Source of the DNA: Microbacterium sp. H1-D42 | GTDB lineage: Bacteria; Actinomycetota; Actinomycetes; Actinomycetales; Microbacteriaceae | Assembly (NCBI RefSeq): GCF_022637555.1 | Contig: NZ_CP093342.1 | Span: 1,488,001-1,552,000 of the forward strand | Direction: 5' to 3' | Length of the DNA stretch: 64,000 nucleotides | Part shown: one piece after another, positions 26,668 to 35,307 of the stretch | Numbering within the stretch: the stretch's first letter is position 1 | Layout: each line of letters begins with the position of its first letter | Program-made: the position numbers and the translations under genes | Notes under the pieces: model-generated | Seen by the model: the letters and a program-made list of their open reading frames with translations, nothing else | What the model was told of the DNA's origin: nothing | Database searches by the model: none

Positions 26668-26708
26668 AGTGAAGCACCCCCTAGGGGACTAGTCAACTAG
26701 GGTGCTTC
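26668..26708 (-). promoter_or_regulatory. padR promoter and palindromic operator
   Basis: On the minus strand TTGACT (26696-26691) and TTCACT (26673-26668) are 17 bases apart, and the ATG follows after six more bases. The spacer contains the palindrome CCCCTAGGGG (26678-26687), next to GACTAGTC (26687-26694). A wider perfect inverted repeat, GAAGCACCC (26671-26679) with GGGTGCTTC (26700-26708), encloses the whole promoter. A PadR dimer bound here would block polymerase. Confidence 0.7.
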
Positions 26709-26727
26709 CGTATCCCCTGCGTGCTCC

Positions 26728-26773
26728 CGGGATTTCTTCGTTCCGAGTGCGTATGGTCCCCGCGCCGCGTGCC
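26728..26773 (+). repeat. Direct repeat, copy 2, upstream of the ABC operon
   Basis: 46 bases matching 25271-25317, again starting CGGGATTTCTTCG and ending in CGCGTGCC. Here the left arm of the tRNA terminator is missing, so this copy looks like a duplicated 3' portion of the tRNA locus. Confidence 0.8.
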
Positions 26774-26869
26774 AGTCGTCAGACCGAAGAGGGAGTTGCG
26801 ACCGCGCTCATACAGGGCAAAGATGTTCAACAGTGCGTGCGCCGAACGGCGGGCACCGGACGAGGACCA

Positions 26870-29221
26870 ATGACGTTTGCAGCGAGGCGCGCCGCCGACC
26901 ATGTCGGCAGGCTTTCGCTCCTCGCACTCGTCGTCACACTCGTCGTGGTCGGCATCGGCGGAATCGACGCTTTCGCCGATCGGATGCTGACAACCGGGGC
27001 CTCGCGCATTCTCACCGACGCCGAACCGTCCGCCCGCACTGCGCGCGTCGTGGCGGTCGAGGCGCCGGACGCCGCCGCCCAGGACACCGCGGTCCGTGAT
27101 GCCATCGACACGTCCTTCAGCGGCACCGACGTCACCGTGTCCCGCCAGGCGGAGGTCGAGACGGGGCTGCGTCTGCAGGCCGACCAGCCTCTCAGCATCC
27201 GACTGCTCGACGATGCCCGCGTGCCGACGCTCGCCGCACTCACCGACGGCGAGTGGCCGCACTCGCCGAATCAGATCGCGCTGCCCGATGCCGCGGCGGA
27301 GCGACTGAGTCTCGATATCGGCGACACCGTCACGCTCGAACGCGACGGCACCGTCCTCACGCTCGTCGGCATCTGGGCCGCTGACGATCCGATCGACCCG
27401 GCCTGGCACGGCGATCCGTCCGTCATCTCCGGCGAGAACAAGGGCGCGATCGGGCCCGCCGTCGTCGCCGAAGGCGCATTGCAGAACCTGCCAAGCACCC
27501 CGACCATCACCTGGGAGATCGCACCGGTCGTCACGCAGCTCGCCGACATCCCTGCGCTGCAGAACGCCCTGACGACGCTTCGCGGTCTGCGCGACGCCGT
27601 CGATCCGCAGCGGCAGCGCAACATCCGCATTCTCGGTGAGCTGGGTGACACGCTGCAGCGTCAGTCGGCCGCGGTCACCGCCACACAGGGACTGCTCGTC
27701 GCGCCGCAGGTCATCATCGGGCTCCTCGGTGCCCTCGTGCTCGGCATCGTGCTCGCCACGTTGACGATGGCTCGGGGTGAGGAACTCGCGCTGCTGCGGG
27801 CCCGCGGCGCGTCAGGACGGCGACTTGCCGGCGGAGCCGCCGTCGAGGCCGTCATCTTCACCGCGGCAGGCGGCCTGCTCGCGCTCGCGATCCTCGCGCT
27901 GGTCGTCGAGATCACGACAGCCGCACTGCTGACCGCCGCCGGGGCAATCGCGTTCGCCGCCGCGGCCGCCGTCACGCTCACCGTGCGCCGCGCGGTTCGG
28001 GCCGACATCGTGCGTTCGGAGGATCTGCGCAGCGACGCAGGGGTGCGCACGCTCCCGACGCTGCTCGTGCCAGCCGGAATCGCCGTGGGACTGGCTGCGC
28101 TGTCGACCTGGCAGCTGTTCGCGACCGGGACCGTCGTGCGCGAGGACGGCACGAGTGAACCGCTCGCCGCCGCCGCACCGGCGCTGCTGCTCGTCGCCGC
28201 CTGCGCGCTGGTGCCCGTGGTCGCCGGCCCCCTTGCCGCGCTCTTCGACCGACTTCTGCGCCGCGCTCGTGGCATCGCACCGATCCTGCCGCTCCGGCAG
28301 ATCAGCCGACGGATGGGCAGCGTGGCGATCGCGATCCTCGCCCTCGCCCTCGCATCCTCCTCCGTCGCGCTGGCCATCGCTGCGCCTGCGGCGGCAGACT
28401 CCGCAGAGCAGCACACGCGAACGGCACTGCTCGGCGGAGACGTCAGGATGGTCGCCGGCGACGGGCTGGATACGACCGGCGCCGTCGCTGCGACGTGGGA
28501 CGGCGTGTCCGAAGCCGACGAGATGCTCCGCACGCCGCTCAAAGTGGCATCCGACGCCGTCGTGCTGGTCGCGGGGCCCGCTGATGTGCTGCCGCTCCCC
28601 GACGCGGCCCCTGAGGACTCGGGCAGAGCAGTCCGCGCTGTCGTCACGCAGAGTTTCGCCGACCGCTTCGGCGCCGAGGAGGGCACCGTGTTCAGCACCA
28701 GCGTCCGCTCGGTGGCAGCGCCCGTGGCCTTCGAAGTGGCGGGAATCGTGGGCACGCTGCCCGGTGTCGGCGACGGCTTCGGGGTGGCAACGAGCCCCGA
28801 GGCACTGCATGCTGCCGGCGTGGACCTCGCGGCGAACGAACTGTGGCTGCGCACCAGCACGCCAGAGGCGACGGCCGCGCAGCTGCGCGCCGACGCGACG
28901 CATCCGGTCAGCATCCTCACCGCCGCGCAGGTGAGCGCCGCGCCCGTCACCTCCACGGCCCCCGTGCTGCTGTCCGCGGGGGCGCTCGTGGCCGCTGCAC
29001 TGGGCGTCATCGGATTCTTCGCCGCCCTCTCAGCCGCAGCACGCGCTCGGCGCAACGAGCCGCTGGTGCTGCGCGCGCTCGGTATGCGACCATCTCGTCA
29101 GCGCACGCTGCGAGCAGGAGAGACCGTGGGGGTCGCGATCTACGCCGTGCTTGCCGGAGCAGCTCTCGGCGTCGCGGTTGCGCTGGCTGTGCTGCCCATC
29201 ATCCTGGCGGTCGGGTCATGA
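26870..29221 (+). CDS. FtsX/MacB-like ABC transporter permease 1
   Basis: A 783-residue membrane protein. An N-terminal helix (about 15-35) is followed by a large external domain (to about 270), then groups of helices at about 273-300, 322-345, 348-370, 397-420, 430-458 and 480-508. A second external domain follows, with final helices near 700-725 and 753-782. This is the doubled FtsX arrangement of MacB/LolCE-type mechanotransmission transporters, which move lipoproteins, peptides or antibiotics rather than importing. ATG 26870 has GGACGAGG upstream; the frame to 26702 is not used. It overlaps the next permease by ATGA. Confidence 0.85.
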   Translation: MTFAARRAADHVGRLSLLALVVTLVVVGIGGIDAFADRMLTTGASRILTDAEPSARTARVVAVEAPDAAAQDTAVRDAIDTSFSGTDVTVSRQAEVETGLRLQADQPLSIRLLDDARVPTLAALTDGEWPHSPNQIALPDAAAERLSLDIGDTVTLERDGTVLTLVGIWAADDPIDPAWHGDPSVISGENKGAIGPAVVAEGALQNLPSTPTITWEIAPVVTQLADIPALQNALTTLRGLRDAVDPQRQRNIRILGELGDTLQRQSAAVTATQGLLVAPQVIIGLLGALVLGIVLATLTMARGEELALLRARGASGRRLAGGAAVEAVIFTAAGGLLALAILALVVEITTAALLTAAGAIAFAAAAAVTLTVRRAVRADIVRSEDLRSDAGVRTLPTLLVPAGIAVGLAALSTWQLFATGTVVREDGTSEPLAAAAPALLLVAACALVPVVAGPLAALFDRLLRRARGIAPILPLRQISRRMGSVAIAILALALASSSVALAIAAPAAADSAEQHTRTALLGGDVRMVAGDGLDTTGAVAATWDGVSEADEMLRTPLKVASDAVVLVAGPADVLPLPDAAPEDSGRAVRAVVTQSFADRFGAEEGTVFSTSVRSVAAPVAFEVAGIVGTLPGVGDGFGVATSPEALHAAGVDLAANELWLRTSTPEATAAQLRADATHPVSILTAAQVSAAPVTSTAPVLLSAGALVAAALGVIGFFAALSAAARARRNEPLVLRALGMRPSRQRTLRAGETVGVAIYAVLAGAALGVAVALAVLPIILAVGS

Positions 29222-31902
29222 GCGGTCGTCTCGCGCTGCTCACCCGGGGAGCGCTAACCTCGCCGACACTGTCGGCGTTCCTCATCATCGTGATCGCGGC
29301 GCTGTCGTATCTCGGCGTCGCAGCCCCCGCTCTGATCGCCGACGGACGCACGGCCACGATCCAGCGGGCAGTCGAATCCCTGCCGCCGCTTGCGCAATGG
29401 CCATCCGCGACGACGCCAGGCCTGCCGGCGTTCGGCAACTCGTCAGACGGCGAGCAGGGGGTGTGGGGCACGGCCCTGGATGCGCTGGAGCGGAAGCGGC
29501 AGGAGCAGCCAGAGCCGCTGCGCAGTCAGCTGAGCACACCGCGCCTGATGATGATGATCGATCCTGCTGCGACCATCGACAACGATCCCGACCGCACTGA
29601 GCCCGTGCCGAACAACAAGGTCGGGCTCGTGTCCACCCCAGGACTCCTCGAGCGCGCGGAGGTGGTCGCGGGCAGGCTGCCGCGGCTCACCGATCCCGCC
29701 GACGGCGTCGAGATCGTTCTCACCGAGGGTGTCGCCGCGCAGCTGGGCTGGCCGGTCGGCACGGAGCGCAGCTCGGGCACGCTGACGCTCACGCTCACGG
29801 GACTCGTCGATCCGCCGGCAGACGATGCCGGCGACTGGACGTTCGTCCCCGGCGCCGTCGATCCTCTCGTCGAGGTGCTGCCGAGCGGAGACCGCGTCCT
29901 CGTCGTCGCCGCCTTCATGCACGTCGACGAGGCGGCAGGGATGATCGATCAGCTGCCCGACTTCAAGACGACGGCGTGGATGCCGTTCGACAGCTCAGCC
30001 GTCGACGAGAGCACGGCCGAGCAGACGGCGGCCCAGCTGCGACTGTTCGCCGCCGATCCCGTGCGCATCCCGATGTACGCACCGGGCTTCAACGATCGCG
30101 GACTGCAGTTCAGCTCGTCCCTCCCTGCGACCATCGACGAAGGCGTCGTTCGAGGTGAGGCGATGACGGCCGTGGTCACCGTCGCCGCTGTCGGACCCGT
30201 CGCCGTCGCGCTGGTCGTGCTCGCGCTCGTGAGCCGTCTGATCGCGGTACGACGTGTGGCAACGAGCCGGGTATTGCGGGCGCGCGGCGCCTCCACGGCT
30301 CGTCTGATCGCGCTGCTGGGTGGCGAGGGCGCGGTGTTGGGAGTGCTCGGCGCATCGATCGGTGCCGGCATCGCCGCACTCGCACACGGGTGGTCGGGTT
30401 GGTGGGTGCTGCTCGTGCCAGGAGCGCTGGCCGCTGTGCCCGCCCTCGCACTGCCATGGGGCGCGCTGACAGAGGCAGAGCGTCGCGGACGCCACGACCT
30501 CGGCGAGAAATCTCGCGCAGGATCGATGTCGGGGATGCTGCAGATCCTCATCCTCGTGGTGACGGGGCTGTTCGCCGTTCTGGTCGTGGCGCGGGAGGGT
30601 GCAGGAGGCGTCGATCCGCTGCTGCTCGCCCTGCCGGTGCTGTTGGGAGCCGCCGGCAGCATCCTCACCCTGCGTCTGCTGCCGGTGCTGCTGCTGTTCG
30701 CCGAGCGCCGCGGTCGTCGTCGCACCTCGCTCTCGGCCCTGCTCGGCCCGGCGCGCGCGCGGCGGGGTGCTGTGGCGCGGACCGCACCGGTGCTGGCCGT
30801 CGTGATCGGAGTGGCCGTCACCGTGTTCTCGGTCGCGTTCGCGGCCACCGTCTCGGCAGGCATCGCCCGCTCTGCTGCGATGGTCGTCGGCGCGGATGTG
30901 CGGGTCGTGGCGGCCCACATCACGGATGAGGCAGCGCAGCGGGTCGCCGCGCTGGATGGCGTGGCGGCGTCGGCGGCGCTGCGCAGTGACGCTGCCGTGT
31001 CGGCATCCGTCGGCACGCAGACTGTGCGAACGCGCGTCTACACGATCGACCGTGACGACTTCACGGCCGTGCAGCGCGATTCCGTCACGGCGATTCCGCT
31101 CCCCGAAGCTCTGACCAGCACCTCAGACGGTGCCGTCCCAGTCGTCGCGTCTGAACGACTGCTCGACAGGCTCGGCATCGATGATCCGGATGACGCGCAG
31201 ATCGAGATCTCGGGACACCCCGTGCGCGTCGTCGCGACGACGTCGTCGCTGGTGCCGTTCGGCACTGCTGAGCAGTGGGTGATCGTCGACAGTGCGAACG
31301 CCGCGGCACTGGGCCAGCGCGGCTCCGGTGCGCCGCAGCTGTATCTTGCCGTGACCCCGGGATCGGACCCGGATGCTGTCGGTGCGGCCGCCGTCGAATC
31401 GCTGGGCGGCGATGCCACGTACGAGACTCCGGCTGGGGTCGCCGCGGTGCGCGCGGAGGATCCCGGCTTCGACGCGGTGCGGTCGGCTCTGCTGGCGGCA
31501 AGCGGCATCGTGGCGGTGCTGCTGGTCGTGGCGGTGATCGCGATGCTGCTGCTGAGCGCCCCATCGCGTGCGCGGATGCTCGCGATGCTGCGCACACTCG
31601 GCTACCGACATCGCGCCGGCCGGTTGGTGACCTGGGAGGTGGCGCCGGCGCTGCTGCTCGCGCTGCCCTTCGGAGTGGGGGCCGGGATCGGATTGGCCTG
31701 GCTGGTGATCCCGCAATTGGATCTGCGCGGCTTCGTCGGCGGGACGGCACAGCCGGCCGTGCAGCTCGGTGGTGTCTGGGTCGTCGCGATCGTGGTCGGT
31801 TTCGGGGTCGTGGTCTCCGTGGCCGTGGCCGCGGCGGCCGTGCTGGCGTCGCGACTCGGGGCAGCGGACGCGATCCGTGCTGACGACGAGCTGGGGCTGT
31901 GA
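29218..31902 (+). CDS. FtsX/MacB-like ABC transporter permease 2
   Basis: An 894-residue partner of the first permease with the same doubled design: an N-terminal helix at about 20-40, an external domain to about 310, a helix cluster at about 320-560, a second external domain from about 570 to 760, and closing helices to the end. The second FtsX core ends with the typical RMLAMLRTLGYRH coupling-helix region (about residue 784). Together the two proteins probably form a heterodimer. The start overlaps the first permease (ATGA) and the stop overlaps the ATPase gene (GTGA). Confidence 0.85.
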   Translation: MSGRLALLTRGALTSPTLSAFLIIVIAALSYLGVAAPALIADGRTATIQRAVESLPPLAQWPSATTPGLPAFGNSSDGEQGVWGTALDALERKRQEQPEPLRSQLSTPRLMMMIDPAATIDNDPDRTEPVPNNKVGLVSTPGLLERAEVVAGRLPRLTDPADGVEIVLTEGVAAQLGWPVGTERSSGTLTLTLTGLVDPPADDAGDWTFVPGAVDPLVEVLPSGDRVLVVAAFMHVDEAAGMIDQLPDFKTTAWMPFDSSAVDESTAEQTAAQLRLFAADPVRIPMYAPGFNDRGLQFSSSLPATIDEGVVRGEAMTAVVTVAAVGPVAVALVVLALVSRLIAVRRVATSRVLRARGASTARLIALLGGEGAVLGVLGASIGAGIAALAHGWSGWWVLLVPGALAAVPALALPWGALTEAERRGRHDLGEKSRAGSMSGMLQILILVVTGLFAVLVVAREGAGGVDPLLLALPVLLGAAGSILTLRLLPVLLLFAERRGRRRTSLSALLGPARARRGAVARTAPVLAVVIGVAVTVFSVAFAATVSAGIARSAAMVVGADVRVVAAHITDEAAQRVAALDGVAASAALRSDAAVSASVGTQTVRTRVYTIDRDDFTAVQRDSVTAIPLPEALTSTSDGAVPVVASERLLDRLGIDDPDDAQIEISGHPVRVVATTSSLVPFGTAEQWVIVDSANAAALGQRGSGAPQLYLAVTPGSDPDAVGAAAVESLGGDATYETPAGVAAVRAEDPGFDAVRSALLAASGIVAVLLVVAVIAMLLLSAPSRARMLAMLRTLGYRHRAGRLVTWEVAPALLLALPFGVGAGIGLAWLVIPQLDLRGFVGGTAQPAVQLGGVWVVAIVVGFGVVVSVAVAAAAVLASRLGAADAIRADDELGL

Positions 31903-32921
31903 CAGCAGTGGGATCAGAGAGGATGGGTGCTATGGCGGACGGGACGATCGTGTGCGAGGGGCTCGTGCGGATCTTCACCGCGCAGGGCGTCGAAGTGCAG
32001 GCGCTGCAGGGGCTGGACCTGCGGATGGCGACGGGAGAGATGGTCGCTCTGGTCGGGGCCTCAGGATCCGGCAAGAGCACGCTGCTCGGGATCCTCGCAG
32101 GACTCGATCAGCCCACCGCCGGGTCGGCCCGCGTCGCTGGGCACGATCTGGTGACGATGAAGGGCGCTGAACGGCTGGAGTACCGTCGCCACAGCGTCGG
32201 GTTCATCTGGCAGCAGTCCGCGCGCAACCTGCTCCCGTATCTCTCGGCCAGCGAGAACATCGCGATGGTGCACGAAGTCGCGGGCGTCGTCCCGCGCGCC
32301 GAGCGGTCGACGGTCTCCGCCGAGCTGCTGGGAGTGCTCGGTGTGGCCGAGGTCGCCGACCGGCGTCCGGCCGCGATGTCTGGCGGACAGCGGCAGCGTG
32401 TCGCGATCGCGGTCGCCCTCGCGAACCGACCGCGCGTCCTGCTCGCGGATGAGCCGACCGGAGAGCTCGACGAGCTGACCAGTGCCGAAGTGCTCGCCGC
32501 CATGGAGACCGTGAACCGCGAACGCGGCGTGACCACGCTCATCGTCACGCACGACGCCGGCGTCACCGAGCACGTCGAGCGCACCGTGCGCATTCGCGAC
32601 GGCCGCACGTCCACCGAGACCCTGCGCCGTGCCGGTACCGACCACGAGGGCCGAGCAGTGCGCACCGCCCAGGAATACGCCGTGCTCGATCGGGCGGGCC
32701 GCATGCAGCTGCCGGCCGACTTCGTCTCGGCTCTCGAACTGCGCGAACGCGTGCAGCTCTCGCTCGAACCCGACCATGTGCGGGTCGCGCCAGGGCAGAC
32801 GCGCAGGGCACAGCCTGGGGCCGGCGCCGAGCCGGAGCGGGAGCGCGCTGGCGCGTCGGATGCTGATGCCCCGCGCACCCCGCCTGACGATCCCGCTGAT
32901 TCGACGGAGGTGGCCCCGTGA
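31899..32921 (+). CDS. ABC transporter ATP-binding protein with AbrB-like tail
   Basis: A 340-residue ATPase of the MacB/LolD group. Walker A GASGSGKST is at about 53-61, signature MSGGQRQR at about 160, Walker B LLADEPTGELD shortly after, and the switch His in VTHDAG. The ATPase ends near residue 235. It is followed by LDRAGRMQLPADF and a strand-rich stretch to about residue 294 that resembles an AbrB/MazE swapped-hairpin unit, then a disordered acidic/Pro tail. The first possible start GTG 31899 overlaps the permease stop; ATG 31932 (MADGTIV) is an alternative. Confidence 0.88.
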   Translation: MTAVGSERMGAMADGTIVCEGLVRIFTAQGVEVQALQGLDLRMATGEMVALVGASGSGKSTLLGILAGLDQPTAGSARVAGHDLVTMKGAERLEYRRHSVGFIWQQSARNLLPYLSASENIAMVHEVAGVVPRAERSTVSAELLGVLGVAEVADRRPAAMSGGQRQRVAIAVALANRPRVLLADEPTGELDELTSAEVLAAMETVNRERGVTTLIVTHDAGVTEHVERTVRIRDGRTSTETLRRAGTDHEGRAVRTAQEYAVLDRAGRMQLPADFVSALELRERVQLSLEPDHVRVAPGQTRRAQPGAGAEPERERAGASDADAPRTPPDDPADSTEVAP

Positions 32922-33598
32922 GCGCTGTGCTGAGAGCTGAATCGCTGTCGCGGGTCTTCCCGAGCCCCACCGGCGATGTCGTCGCGGTGCGCGAGGCGGA
33001 GCTGACAGTGGAGGCCGGTGAGCTGGTCGTGGTGGCCGGACGGTCGGGGGCGGGCAAGTCCACGCTGCTGACGATGCTCGGGGGATTGGATCGTCCCACC
33101 GGCGGGAGGGTGCTCATCGACGGCACCGACCTCGCCGACCCGACGACCGACCTCTCCGCGCTGCTCGGATCGCGCGTCGCTTCGATCTTCCAGAATGCCG
33201 GTCTTATCCCGGTGCTCTCTGCGGCCGAGAATGTCGAGGTGCCGCTGCGCATCCGCCGCGTCGACCCCGACGAGCGCGACCGTCGCGTCGTCGAGGCGCT
33301 CACCGATGTAGGGCTGGAGGATGCGGCCAGGCAGCGGCCAGGCGAGCTTTCGGGCGGGCAGCAGCAGCGTGTCGGCATCGCCCGCGCACTCGTGATGGCG
33401 CCGGGGATCCTGCTCGCGGACGAGCCCACAGGACAGCTGGACAGCGAGACGGGGGCGCAGATCATGAACCTGATCGCGCGTCTCGTGCACGAGCGCGGCA
33501 CGGCGGCAGTCGTCGCGACACACGACCCCGCGATGCTCGAGCGCGCGGATCGCGTGTTCGACCTGCACGACGGAGTGCTGCGCCTGCGTCAGGGCTGA
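32918..33598 (+). CDS. ABC transporter ATP-binding protein, MacB/LolD type
   Basis: A 226-residue ATPase with Walker A GRSGAGKST (about 40-48), Q-loop near 95, signature LSGGQQQR (about 144-151), Walker B LLADEPTGQLD and the switch His in ATHDPAM. It is the standard length for this group, with no tail. It overlaps the preceding ATPase by GTGA. With two ATPases and two permeases, the operon has everything needed for a heteromeric transporter but no periplasmic adaptor, as expected for a monoderm cell. Confidence 0.9.
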   Translation: MSAVLRAESLSRVFPSPTGDVVAVREAELTVEAGELVVVAGRSGAGKSTLLTMLGGLDRPTGGRVLIDGTDLADPTTDLSALLGSRVASIFQNAGLIPVLSAAENVEVPLRIRRVDPDERDRRVVEALTDVGLEDAARQRPGELSGGQQQRVGIARALVMAPGILLADEPTGQLDSETGAQIMNLIARLVHERGTAAVVATHDPAMLERADRVFDLHDGVLRLRQG

Positions 33599-33672
33599 GC
33601 CACTCCGCACCATCGTCATGGCCCGCTGACTTCTCTCACCCACTCTTGCCCCGTGCGAATCCGTGCGCGCGC

Positions 33673-33701
33673 GTAGCGATAACATCGTTACGATTGATCG
33701 T
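33673..33701. promoter_or_regulatory. Palindromic operator upstream of the AMP-ligase operon
   Basis: GTAGCGAT (33673-33680) and ATCGTTAC (33684-33691) form an inverted repeat with one mismatch around AAC. It overlaps a second perfect palindrome, ACGAT-TG-ATCGT (33690-33701). Four ACGAT-type half sites are thus packed into 29 bp, 26 bp before ATG 33727. It is the likely binding site of the TetR-type protein encoded third in the operon; that link is inferred. Confidence 0.6.
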
Positions 33702-33726
33702 TTCTGGACGGCAGAGAGGCCGGAAA

Positions 33727-35307
33727 ATGAGTGAGCGCACCATGACGTGGCAGTCGACCTACCACTGGGCAGAGCAGAAGCCGGATGCGGAGGCGCTGGT
33801 GTCGGCGGAGCAACGCCTCACCTGGGCGCAGACGAAGCAGGCGGTCGACAGATTCGCTGCCTCCCTGTGGGCCCAAGGCGTGCGCAAGGGCGATCGGATC
33901 GCGATGATGTCGGCCGCACGGCCCGAGTTCCTGATCGCGATGATGGCCACGAACCGTGTCGGTGGGATCTGGCTGGGCATCAATCCGAAGATGACCGAGA
34001 GCGAGATCCAGTACCTGCTCGAAGACAGCACGCCATCTGTCCTGATCGCTGCGCGCATGTTCGCAGGCAGTGACCAGGCCGAGAAGATCCGCAGCATCCG
34101 AGGCATGAGCGCTTCGCTGAAGCACGTCTTCACCATCGGTGAGGCATTCGACGACGCGATCAGCTACGACGCCGCGACCTCCGACAGCGTCGACCCATCG
34201 GCGCTGGATGCCCTGCCACCCGTCTCTGAAGACGACGATGCTGTGATCCTGTACACCTCGGGATCGACGGGAAAGCCCAAGGGCGTAGTGCACACGCACA
34301 AGAGCCTTGTCACCAACGCTGCCATGGAGTGCGAACTCTTCCCCATCCAGGGGCACTCCCGACTGCTTCTGCATTTTCCGATCAATCATGTGGCTGCGGT
34401 CGTCGAGTTCGGACTCGCGGCGATCCATGGTGGAGCCTGCCTCGTCTTCATGGAGAGCTTTGATCCGGTCGCCTGCTTGAAGATGATCGAGACCGAGCGC
34501 ATCACGATGGTCGGCCAGATTCCGGCGATGTTCCTGCTTCAGTTCCGAACCGCGGAGTTCAGCCAGACAGACTTCAGCAGCGTCGAGCGCTTCATCTGGG
34601 CGGGGGCCGCTGCGCCGCGCCTGATGATCGACATCCTCGGCGAAATCGCGGCAAAGGTCGGCGCCCGCCTCGTCACCGGCTACGGCAGCACCGAGACCGC
34701 AGGCTTTGTCACCTACACCACGCAAGACGAGACGGTCGACCGGCTGGCTCGATCTGCCGGCAAGATGGCCCCGGGGTGGGAAATGCGCATCGATGCACCC
34801 GTCAGCGCACGCGGTGACTCGCCGATCGGCGAGGTGCTGGTACGCGGTGACTTCCTCTTCGACCGGTACTGGCAGAACGATGAGGCCACCCGTAACGCAA
34901 TCGACGCAGATGGCTGGTTCCACACCTCAGATGTCGGCTACCTCGACGAGCGCGGCTACCTGTACCTCACCGGGCGCAGCAGCGACATGTACAAGAGCGG
35001 GGGCGAGAACATCTTCCCGCGCGAGGTCGAGGAAGTACTCGAGACCGATGAAGGCGTGCTGATGTCGGCGGTCGTTCCGGTACCCGACGACATCTTCCAA
35101 GAGATCGGCTGGGCCTACGTCATGCCGAAGGGCGACCGTCAGTTGGTGGAAGCCGAACTGCGGGCGCACTGCGTCGCGCACCTGGCGAACTACAAGGTGC
35201 CGAAGCGCATCTTCGTGCTTCCGATGCTCCCGATGCTCCCCAACGGCAAGATCGACAAGAAGTCGTTGCAGGCCCAAGCCCTCGCGACACTCGAGGCTGC
35301 ACAATGA
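33727..35307 (+). CDS. AMP-dependent acyl-CoA synthetase/ligase
   Basis: A 526-residue adenylate-forming enzyme that activates a carboxylic acid to an acyl-AMP and then to an acyl-CoA. The phosphate-binding loop YTSGSTGKPKG is at about residue 175, GYGSTETAG at about 318, the hinge YLTGRSSDMYKSGGENI at about 412-428 and the catalytic Lys in NGKIDKKSL near 507. Length is normal for the family. ATG 33727 follows GAGAGGCCGG. The acid is unknown; with a MaoC-like protein beside it, a medium-chain or cyclic acid broken down by a beta-oxidation-like path is plausible. Confidence 0.9.
   Translation: MSERTMTWQSTYHWAEQKPDAEALVSAEQRLTWAQTKQAVDRFAASLWAQGVRKGDRIAMMSAARPEFLIAMMATNRVGGIWLGINPKMTESEIQYLLEDSTPSVLIAARMFAGSDQAEKIRSIRGMSASLKHVFTIGEAFDDAISYDAATSDSVDPSALDALPPVSEDDDAVILYTSGSTGKPKGVVHTHKSLVTNAAMECELFPIQGHSRLLLHFPINHVAAVVEFGLAAIHGGACLVFMESFDPVACLKMIETERITMVGQIPAMFLLQFRTAEFSQTDFSSVERFIWAGAAAPRLMIDILGEIAAKVGARLVTGYGSTETAGFVTYTTQDETVDRLARSAGKMAPGWEMRIDAPVSARGDSPIGEVLVRGDFLFDRYWQNDEATRNAIDADGWFHTSDVGYLDERGYLYLTGRSSDMYKSGGENIFPREVEEVLETDEGVLMSAVVPVPDDIFQEIGWAYVMPKGDRQLVEAELRAHCVAHLANYKVPKRIFVLPMLPMLPNGKIDKKSLQAQALATLEAAQ

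Noticed and set aside
25171..26773. Complete integrative element at tRNA-Ala
   Set aside because: The direct repeats are suggestive, but there is no integrase or excisionase gene and the repeat does not include the tRNA 3' end, so only a possible footprint is reported.
26693..27409. Minus-strand frame crossing the direct repeat and the first ABC permease gene
   Set aside because: The part that looks conserved (GTRRGDHTHS-like) is only the translated direct repeat, also seen as translation near 25300; it is a DNA repeat, not a protein family.
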